Below are positions 56,119 to 64,000 of a stretch of 64,000 nucleotides of DNA, in pieces (the stretch's first letter is position 1; each line of letters opens with the position of its first letter). The position numbers and the translations under genes are program-made. The notes under the pieces were generated by a model that was not told where the DNA came from, made no database searches, and worked only from the letters and a program-made list of their open reading frames with translations. The DNA is taken from positions 1,433,501 through 1,497,500 of the forward strand of contig OZ005605.1 of assembly GCA_963930655.1 (NCBI GenBank). The letters are read 5' to 3'. The DNA is from Myrica gale. Taxonomy: Eukaryota > Streptophyta > Magnoliopsida > Fagales > Myricaceae.

Positions 56119-57725
56119 GGCGATGTTGGGGGCATGGCTTGACCCGCCTCCTCAGCCTTATCATGATGAACTGAACCCCGAATACCCACCAACTTTTTTA
56201 TTCTTCCACCGCCAGCTTTGCTACCTCTGACTGCTTTAGTTCCTAGTGTATGGGAAACTGTGGACCCACCCTCCGAAAATTCCATGCGAAAGAAATCTGC
56301 CAATAAAAGCTCCCTGCCATTATTTTCCGAATCCGCCAATACTTTTCCCCGTTTAGATCCCTCAGCTTTCTCCCACTCATCTTGTTGGGCAACACGCTTA
56401 TGACTCCCTACTAACTGCGCCGCACCACCACATACAGGAAGCCCAATATTCTTTGCATCATGAATAGACTGTTGTGTAGCCCCAAATCTCCTCCACTTCC
56501 TACTTGGGACGTCCAAAGACTGAACAGACGGAGAAAAGTCAAGCCCATCTACAAGCTGTGACTCAGCAACCCGAATTTGTCGGTCACATGACACTGGGGG
56601 AGACGAACTGGAATTTAGCAACAGACTTTCCATATCAGAATTGATACCCATACAAGCTGGCAGTTGTATCTTCGGAATTATAACAGAATCATCGGACTGA
56701 ATATTAAATCCCGAGCTTCCAGGAATAGATAAAGGATTGGCACCCGTCCTCATATAACTCCTAGAATCTTGGTGCCCCCATGAGTCGGTGCTATTTGAAT
56801 TTGAAAGAGTTTGTCCAGCATTAATCACGGCGCTCACCTGAGCCTTTGGACTGATAACTGCCTCCGCCACCCTCTCTACCGCTACCGCCCCCATATTCTT
56901 CCTCCTTGGACTAGTCTCACCTATTGAGTGGCGAATGGGAGCAGAGCCCTTGATCCCCCATGTATCCCACTTGGATCCATCTCTGGATTGCACTGCAGTA
57001 CGTACCACCACAATGTGGGCAGCCGGTGGGTAACCCCTCAACTTTTCAGTCAAAGCAAAACTCTGGGGATGAACATGAGTCTGGTCACATGCCCCAACTG
57101 TGTGATCGATGAAACCACAATGGACACAGAAAGAAGACAATCGTTCATATTTAAAGCCAATCCAAATCGACTCCCCACTATCACGATAATATGAGAAACC
57201 AGGTTGCAAAGCCACATTACTGGGAAACCGGATCTTGAGACGAAGAAAAGACACATGCTCATCAATACTATCCATCTCCAATATCTCTCCCAACATACAG
57301 CCAATTAGCCTAGCATTATCAACATCAAATATTTCCAAGGGGAGACCATGAATCTGAACCCAGTACTCCACCAAAGTCAAATCAACTTCATCTAGAGTCT
57401 TATCTGGTTCCCACTCCTTCAATATCATATACGACCCCTTAAAATTCCAAGGGCCTTGATTCAACACACGATGCTTCTCCTCTGTACTAGGAAACGTGAA
57501 TAAAAACCGGTTAGCACCGGCATCTTCAATGCGCATATCAGACACAAAGCGCCATCCAGACCTAATAAGAGGCTGAATAATATGGAATGGATAAACCTTT
57601 TTCGACACGAGCTTGCCAACCAACGAAGTATGACGTATTGCTATCGCCCGACTTCTATTAGTTTTTAACGCACCCGAGATATCATTCCAAGAAAGCTTCT
57701 TAGTCCGTTCAATGATTTCGTCCAT
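56115..57725 (-). CDS. LINE ORF1: DUF4283 and CCHC zinc knuckle
   Basis: ATG 57725 (MDEIIERTKKLSWND) to TGA at 56115, 536 residues, uninterrupted. The N-terminal third is a DUF4283 domain (HIIQPLIRSGWRFVSD, LNQGPWNFKGSYMIL, EYWVQIHGLPLEIFD). It is followed by a CX2CX4HX4C zinc knuckle, CVHCGFIDHTVGAC. The rest is low-complexity with a basic end. It is the presumed RNA-binding partner of ORF2, not a host gene. An upstream TTG in the same frame was not taken as the start. Confidence 0.85.
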   Translation of the reverse strand: MDEIIERTKKLSWNDISGALKTNRSRAIAIRHTSLVGKLVSKKVYPFHIIQPLIRSGWRFVSDMRIEDAGANRFLFTFPSTEEKHRVLNQGPWNFKGSYMILKEWEPDKTLDEVDLTLVEYWVQIHGLPLEIFDVDNARLIGCMLGEILEMDSIDEHVSFLRLKIRFPSNVALQPGFSYYRDSGESIWIGFKYERLSSFCVHCGFIDHTVGACDQTHVHPQSFALTEKLRGYPPAAHIVVVRTAVQSRDGSKWDTWGIKGSAPIRHSIGETSPRRKNMGAVAVERVAEAVISPKAQVSAVINAGQTLSNSNSTDSWGHQDSRSYMRTGANPLSIPGSSGFNIQSDDSVIIPKIQLPACMGINSDMESLLLNSSSSPPVSCDRQIRVAESQLVDGLDFSPSVQSLDVPSRKWRRFGATQQSIHDAKNIGLPVCGGAAQLVGSHKRVAQQDEWEKAEGSKRGKVLADSENNGRELLLADFFRMEFSEGGSTVSHTLGTKAVRGSKAGGGRIKKLVGIRGSVHHDKAEEAGQAMPPTSP

Positions 57726-57925
57726 CCGTACCAACTCTACGCAAACCCACGTAATACAAATCAGAACCTTCAAAAGGAGAGAAGAAAGAAACAGCCAAGG
57801 GGCCTACGTCCAGGAAAAGAAGGAATAGAAGGGATAGAGCGAAAGCTCTCAGGGGCTCGCAAGGAGCGGATTCTTGCTACCAAACGGGTGCTTCTCATTC
57901 AAAACCAATTAAAAGATTTCTATCT

Positions 57926-58224
57926 AATCAAAAAGATAAACATAAACATGTGTTAGAAAACATCATTTTTAATCCCCTAAATTAGTATTAAATGTTAAAA
58001 AGAGATCTAAATTACTAAAATAGTCATATTTAACTTTAAAATTATTAAAATTCATTAACTCGATAGGTCATAAGATTAAACAATTGAAATATTTTGATAA
58101 TTTATATATTAAGTGTGACAATTTTGATAATTCCAAGATTCCCTAAGGAAAACTTCCAGAAAGTGAAGGGGACAAAAATTGTGTCTAGGGTGTAGTTCAA
58201 AGTCAATTACTTCGATTTAGACCA
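57926..58224. other. intergenic, no gene seen
   Basis: AT-rich; the original upstream flank of SelT before the LINE insertion. Confidence 0.5.
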
Positions 58225-58390
58225 TTCGTTTGACATGTTTGTTTGGCTAAAATTTTTAGAATTTTAATACAATTTTTAAAATTTATACCCATAAGATTGC
58301 TCTTACACGCATATCAATACAACTTAACATTATATTTTTTACACATATCAATACAACTCAACAAGTTTTACATATTCTAAGCTAAACTCA
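58225..58390. repeat. AT-rich dispersed element, copy related to 7905-8115
   Basis: Shares CTAAAATTTTTAGAATTT, the ACACGCATATCAATACAAC block and TATATTTTTTACACATATCA with 7905-8115 in the same orientation. Confidence 0.5.
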
Positions 58391-59127
58391 ACCCGATACC
58401 TAAACTATTGGCTTTTGTTTCCTTTTTAATTATCCCCATTCTTCTTTAACTTAATCATATTCTCGGTAGAAAAACGAAAAAAAAAAAGACGACTACCACT
58501 TATAGAAGATAGGTGAGAGACTTATTTTGAATATTAGTTAAATTGATGGGTAGAATAGTGTAATATAAGACAAAATATCTAGGTTTTTAACTATTGAATT
58601 GATGTGTACCACGTCATATTATACTAAAATTTTGTTAAAGTCTTAATTTGTCTCCTTCAAAAATAGCAAATTAGAAACCAAGTGGTCCGTCAACGTGATA
58701 TCACGTAATGTTACTTTAAAATCATGTTTATAATTCTAATTATGGTCTCTTTCACAAATAGCAAATTAGAACACGATCGGTCATTAAGGAGCAACTAATT
58801 CTTAAGGGAAAATCTTCAAAACTGCAGGCTTAATTTGTTACGGGCGTACGTGGTTAGGATCGTTTTGAATTATTTTATTTAAAATTAAAATTATTACTAT
58901 TTAAATTATGATATCTATTTCCAATTAGGTTTATATTGTTATTCTCTTGCGTGTAGGACTCTCTTCCACTTAGTTTATGTTATCTTAAACTCTATTTTTA
59001 AAAGACAGTTAGGAAAGTAATAATATTTGACTATTTTCTCAAATATATGTTTGTTTAAGAGCTCCAACTTTTTCGAATTAAATTATCTTAACAGTTTGTT
59101 TGTGTTTTTTTTTTTCTAAAAGAACTA
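58391..59127. other. intergenic, no gene seen
   Basis: AT-rich DNA. No coding region supported. Confidence 0.5.
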
Positions 59128-59312
59128 AGAGACTGTTCGGTTGTATACTATTTTGAGGATTTTTTTGTGTTTTGAGAATTTTTATGTGATGTTAATTTTA
59201 TTGGTATGCGTGTTGTAGTTATTTTTATGTAGGATTAAAAATGATTTTTGGTTGTGAATATTTTGTATTTAAAAAAATCTTAAAAAATTTTTGTGGCCAG
59301 AACAGACTCTAA
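59128..59312. mobile_element. possible short inverted-repeat element
   Basis: Ends AGAGACTGTTCGGTTG at the left and, in reverse complement, AGAGTCTGTTCTGGCC at the right. The interior has text related to the 7905/58225 family. No clear target-site duplication was found. Confidence 0.45.
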
Positions 59313-60529
59313 CTCTGTTATGCCTATCATATTACAAAATTGTTATGAACAAAATTTAATAATAGAAAGAAACTCAACTCTTCCTGAAATGGACCTACCT
59401 AATGGGTCAATAAACTTTGAGTCAGTATAATCCCTCTAGTTATACAGGTCAGATCCGTCTGGCTTTTATTAAAAGTAATTTTAAAAAATTATTTATATTT
59501 AAAAAATTTAAATTTAAGATCTCAAAAAGCTTAAAATACTATACTTCAAATCTTGACCTCAATCCAATCCCTCGAGGTTAACTTCATAATTCATTACAAG
59601 TTAGGTGAAAGACTCAAATTTGGACCGACCACTTGGTGGTGGACGGCAAGAGATTTGAGACACGAATAACACAGAAAAGTCGAGCAGTCGGTCAGTCCGC
59701 CTCGTGTCTCTGAATTTGATGAAGCGTGAGACTCTCAATCTCTGGACACTGATGATATATAACGCGTTCAACGCGTGACCAGCATCAAACAAAGACCAAA
59801 AAGTGACGAGGAGGGAAAAATATATTTGACCAAGAGACGTGCCACTCCCAGCCCCACCCATTCATTCATGCAACCAAACACCCAATTACATCGGGACTCC
59901 CGTCTCTTTTGGGAAAATGGGAAGGGACAAATACGTCTGTGTTGTAATATTTTTGGTTTGAAAATATGTGTAGGTATTAGGTTTAGTGAAAAGGTGAAGA
60001 AAATGATAATTTTTTATATTTTTTGTAATTTTTTATATTTTTTGATAGGAGAGAGATTATATTGGATTATTTTATTAAGAGTGAGATAATATTTTGGGGA
60101 ATATTATGTTGGCAAACGCAGCCTTTGTTCGATCTGTTTCCATCGAAAATTAAATAAGTCTTTTAATTTTAAAATTTATCAAATTACTCTAAAATTTAAA
60201 ATTTATTAAAAATTTAGTCATTTTAGGATCATTTAAATATGAATGATTTTAAAGTTCATAGACTAATTTTATATATTTTAAAATTTAAGAACTTATTTAA
60301 TTTTTACACAAATTATAGGGACCAAAATTGTATTTATCTCAAATGTAAATATAAAAAACTCAAATTTATGTATGGCTCCGAGAAGCTGATGTCAAAATTT
60401 CCACAAAATAAAATATACTCTAAAATTTTTAGAAAAATTAGCAATTTAGTCGTTGGGTTTACAGCACCCTAACGACTTAGAAAAAAAGAAACTACTTAAA
60501 AATTTAACGAAAATCTCAATATAATATCT
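59313..60529. other. intergenic, no gene called; diverged AT-rich repeat at 59945-60120
   Basis: A more GC-rich island at about 59600-59930 holds an 86-codon minus-strand frame (59861-59601) with no recognisable domain; not called. 59945-60120 resembles the inverted form of the dispersed AT-rich repeat. Confidence 0.4.
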
Positions 60530-60650
60530 CTCACCTCATCACATCATTATTTTCACTATAATAAATATTAAAAATAATCTATCTCTTCACTTTTTTCACC
60601 AAATCCAATACACTAAAATTTTACCATCCTCAAAATTTTAATCACTAAGT
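60530..60650 (+). repeat. dispersed AT-rich repeat, copy 4 (diverged)
   Basis: Contains ATAATAAATATTAAAAATAA and CTTCACTTTTTTCACCAAAT, as in copy 3; directly adjoins foldback copy 3. Confidence 0.5.
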
Positions 60651-60651
60651 T

Positions 60652-60912
60652 TCATTTTTTTACAATATGGTCACTGAGAATATATAGTTGTGACGATTGA
60701 TCCTTCCGTCAAATTTGTAACCGGAATAGCGGTCGACCGGTTTGTTTACTGTTGCGGCAACGATAACTTGTAGAGGTCGACCGCCTCCTGTAGAAGTCGA
60801 CCGCGTTCTATTATTTTAAAAATTTAACGTAAGCTTGACGAAAGGACTTGATCGTCACAACTATATATTCTCAGTGATCATATTATAAAAAATAATTAAA
60901 TCACTACTACTA
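60652..60912. mobile_element. foldback MITE family A, copy 3
   Basis: Arms share TCACTGAGAATATATAGTTG, TGACGAT and CGTCAA in inverted orientation. The core has GGAATAGCGGTCGACCGG and three more GGTCGACCG or AGTCGACCG blocks. Closely related to copies 1 and 2. Confidence 0.75.
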
Positions 60913-61676
60913 AAATATTGACAAACAAATATCCCCTAAACCTGTATAGCATTAGAAAAATGTAAAATGAAATACTCATGGGCAGCTTACTGTGCGTCCA
61001 CCCTCCGTCCAAAAGTACATAAAAAAAGTTATCACGTGTGGCACATGGTTTACATCTTTGTAAGCACCTTTCAAACTCTGTGACCTACTGCTTGGATTTG
61101 CCACCGATCACCATCCTCTGACTCATGTCCGAGGACAACAACCCACTCGGCGGGAAGAAGTTCACACGAACCACGAGGTGAGAGTGAAAAATACGACCGA
61201 TGGTAGAATATATATGCAGACAAGACCAAGTTGCACCTGCTAACCCCAATTTCCTGAGGTTGAAGATTCCCTAGGCCATTTACCATCTCTTTGTCGTGGC
61301 ACTGCCGAAACAGATTTGTTAAGCAACAGATTGGTTAACAGGACAGAGTTAAGTACTGAGGCAGTGGGAGAAAAACTTGAGGTCGTTGTTGAAGGCCGAG
61401 TGCAGGCTAATTTCTATTAGATTTACCTTCTACGGGCAGAAAAAAACTGTGTTTTTTATTCGTATTGTCCTTGGATATTTTTATTCAAGATTCTTTCTTT
61501 TACTTTTTTTTCAAGAGATTCTTTCTTTCTTTTACTTTTACTTACAAATTCTCTACAAATTCTTTCCTTGCCCACCCTCCCTCTGTGTCTCTCTCCAACA
61601 CTTTCTCCTTGACCCGAGAGAGACTCAAAAAAGGACCGCCACAAAAACCCTGGTGTGAGCTCCTTCTGGGTCACCC
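60913..61676. promoter_or_regulatory. FAD7/8 upstream region
   Basis: A G-box core CACGTG is at 61033-61038, about 640 bp upstream of the ATG; G-boxes are common in light- and ABA-regulated plant promoters, so this is only suggestive. The last 200 bp (about 61480-61620) are strongly pyrimidine-rich, consistent with a plant 5' leader. Confidence 0.4.
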
Positions 61677-64000
61677 ATGGCGAGCTGGGTCTTATCTGAA
61701 TGTGGCTTAAAGCCTCTTCCTCAAAATTTTCACAGTCCCAGAACCGGACCAATCCCACGCAAGCCTGCGAAGATTAGATTCCTGCATTCAAGCAAACCTG
61801 GGACAGATCTCAAATTTCCTTCTACAAAAATTCCAACTGGGTGTTTCAGGGAGAGAAACTGGGGGCTAAAAGTGAGTGCTCCATTGAGGGTTGCTTCCGT
61901 TGAAGGAGAGGAAGAGCAGGGACAGAGAATCAATGGCGTTAATGGGCTCAAAGAAGAAGTACCGGAGTTCGACCCTGGTGCGCCACCGCCGTTCAAGTTG
62001 GCCGACATTCGAGCCGCCATTCCGAAGCATTGTTGGGTGAAGAACCCATGGAGGTCTATGAGCTACGTTGTGAGGGATGTCTTGGTGGTTTTTGGGTTGG
62101 CTGCAGCCGCGGCTTATGTCAACAACTGGTTTGTTTGGCCTCTGTATTGGGCTGCTCAGGGGACCATGTTCTGGGCTCTCTTTGTTCTTGGCCATGATTG
62201 GTAATCATAATCGCACCCTTTCTTACTTTGTAGATACAGGATCCCCCTCCCTTTTCCCCCCTGGTTTTGGTGCTTGATTCGGATTCCAATTTCTGTCTTT
62301 TGAAGAGTTTAGTCTTATAATTTTCTTTATGCAGTGGCCATGGAAGTTTTTCAAATAATCCTAAGTTGAACAGTGTCGTGGGGCATCTACTGCATTCTTC
62401 AATTCTTGTACCCTATCACGGATGGTATGCTTCTGATAAACATCTATGATTTTTGTCTTTTATTCTGTTACAGGTGATATAATCCAATGGATTTTGGACC
62501 TTTGATCTTACTTGCACTGTGCTCGGCTTCTCTACTATCTGTATTACTCTAACCTGAGCTTTGGAGCTGTTTATGGTCTAATGAGTTATATATCTTATTT
62601 ATCCTTTTAGGAGAATTAGCCATAGGACTCATCATCAAAATCATGGACACGTAGAGAATGACGAATCCTGGCACCCGGTAAGTAAACTTCCTCCTTTAAC
62701 GATTCGTCTTTGTTTCTGTATGTCTTAAAAAGAAACATGAAATTACAATTCAAATTTTAAAACTGAGAGTTTCCTGTAATTCTCGCAGTTACCTGAAAGC
62801 ATTTACAAGAATTTGGACGTCATTACTCGGACTTTGCGATTTATGGTACCTTTTCCAATGTTTGCATACCCCTTCTACCTGGTAAGTGTGGTGTCTTGGT
62901 TCATCAGTCTCCACAAGATCTAAGAACTTACTTGTCTCATGCTGATAATTCTTTAATGCAGTGGAACAGAAGTCCTGGGAAAACTGGTTCACATTTTGAC
63001 CCAAACAGTGACTTGTTTGTCCCCAGTGAGAAGAAAGATGTGATCACTTCCACTCTATGTTGGACGGCAATGGCTACTCTGCTTGTGGGGTTAGCCATTG
63101 TAATGGGTCCTCTTCAATTGCTTAAACTCTATGGCATTCCATATTGGGTAAATCCAGTTTCTTCTACTTTGTATAAGCTTATGCTGACAAAAAGTAAATA
63201 TTATAGATCTATGCTGTGGAGAGGGAATGAGTTTCTATTCTCCAATCGCAAAGTGTCAAAACCTGACTTCGCTTTATTTTTAGGGTTTTGTTATGTGGCT
63301 GGATTTGGTCACATACTTGCATCACCATGGTCATGAAGAAAAGCTACCATGGTTTCGCGGAAAGGTACGGTTTTTAAAGTTTTATGCTACATCTGTTGTC
63401 TTTTTGTTTTCTTCCCATGTCCAACCATTTCGAGTGATAAGATTGTGATGTCCCTAGAGTTGTTGCGAGGTCGATGTTATTCCACATGGGTATTTCTTTT
63501 TCTTATGACAATTACAAGAAAGGAGGAGGTTGAAGGATACTTTTTGTTTGATTTGAAGCTTGTGGCATGGTGCTTTTTCTTTTTGAGGTGTTAAAGTTTC
63601 CTCTACTATATTGGGACAGGAATGGAGCTATCTAAGGGGAGGGCTTACAACGATTGATCGGGACTATGGTTGGATCAATAATATCCATCACGATATTGGA
63701 ACCCATGTCATACACCATCTTTTCCCGCAAATTCCACACTACCACTTAGTCGAAGCAGTAAGTATCTCTTTCGTGTGATAGAACAACTTGTCATTCCACA
63801 AATTGTCATCACAGTTGTGGATGTGTTCCCAAAGACTACAAAATTTTGATGTTGTTGCTCCTCTTGCAGACCGAAGCAGCTAAGCCTGTTCTGGGGAAAT
63901 ATTACCGCGAGCCAAAGAAATCAGGACCTCTGCCATTTTATCTACTTGGAATTTTGATAAGAAGCTTGAGACAAGACCACTATGTTAGTGACACTGGGGA
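61677..64000 (+). CDS. FAD7/FAD8: omega-3 fatty acid desaturase, chloroplastic (FAD7/FAD8 type), 3' end cut by window
   Basis: Eight exons are visible: 61677-62200, 62335-62424, 62611-62677, 62789-62881, 62962-63147, 63284-63364, 63620-63757 and 63870 onward, in frame for 436 residues. The N-terminus is rich in Ser, Pro, Lys and Arg, as for a plastid transit peptide. All three histidine boxes of membrane desaturases are present: HDCGH (173-177), HRTHH (209-213) and HVIHH (376-380). The hydrophobic stretches expected of the family surround them. The enzyme makes trienoic fatty acids from linoleate and hexadecadienoate on plastid glycerolipids. Only about the last ten residues and the stop should be missing. 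FAD7 and FAD8 cannot be told apart here. Confidence 0.95.

Larger units (their letters stand above)
51936..57911 (-). mobile_element. full-length L1-class LINE upstream of SelT
   Basis: About 6.0 kb on the minus strand. The 3' end is the T-run at 51936-51948 on the plus strand. A 14-bp direct repeat, AAAGATTTCTATCT, lies at 51922-51935 and 57912-57925. ORF1 (DUF4283 plus zinc knuckle) is intact. ORF2 (endonuclease, reverse transcriptase, zf-RVT, RNase H) has one frameshift and one stop. The two ORFs overlap by the four bases ATGA. Confidence 0.93.

Noticed and set aside
59601..59861. 86-codon minus-strand frame in a GC-richer island
   Set aside because: No domain recognised and no splice partners found.
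1..64000. CRISPR arrays, bacterial operons, integrated viral genomes, biosynthetic gene cluster
   Set aside because: No regularly spaced repeats, no prokaryotic gene organisation, no capsid or movement-protein-like frames, and the host genes belong to unrelated pathways.

Overview
The window is nuclear DNA of a flowering plant, most likely a eudicot. The genes are many-exon plant genes with GT-AG introns, there is a plastid omega-3 desaturase, and the AT-rich intergenic DNA is full of plant-type transposons (LINE-1 class elements, Mutator-like elements, MITEs). I cannot name the species. All gene models below were spliced by hand from the raw sequence and checked for reading-frame continuity.

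Layout. At the left edge is a possible gene fragment followed by a Mutator-like terminus (about 605-800). Then come a TBL/PMR5-family xylan O-acetyltransferase-like gene (1191-3156, minus), a plastid monothiol glutaredoxin of the GRXS16 type (5441-7303, plus) and a 20-exon SAC8-type phosphoinositide phosphatase (9700-15711, plus). A frameshifted DOG1-like pseudogene lies at 16884-17690. A 13-exon peroxisomal acyl-CoA oxidase 4 gene (18405-24598, minus) carries a one-base frameshift. Upstream of it are a duplicated copy of its first exon and a Pack-MULE holding two host-gene fragments (25666-27061), itself nested in an old LTR-type element.

A tRNA-Ala(AGC) gene (30080-30152, minus) precedes a 24-exon tomosyn/Lgl-type WD40 gene with a C-terminal SNARE motif (30488-47901, plus). 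Intron 3 of that gene is about 8 kb long because it has taken in a MULE-type MITE, a short LINE tail and a 5.7-kb L1-class LINE with a 13-bp target-site duplication. Further right are a SelT-like thioredoxin-fold gene (49932-51766, minus), a second LINE of about 6 kb inserted roughly 170 bp upstream of its start codon (51936-57911, minus), MITE-rich intergenic DNA, and a plastid omega-3 fatty acid desaturase (FAD7/FAD8 type, 61677 to the window end, plus).

The host genes are unrelated housekeeping functions: cell-wall acetylation, plastid redox and Fe-S metabolism, phosphoinositide turnover, peroxisomal beta-oxidation, vesicle fusion control, ER redox and plastid lipid desaturation. I see no operon-like or biosynthetic cluster. 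The most unusual signals are an apparent U12-type AT-AA intron in SAC8, the two-fragment Pack-MULE, the ACX4 frameshift beside a duplicated first exon, and two near full-length LINEs in or next to genes.
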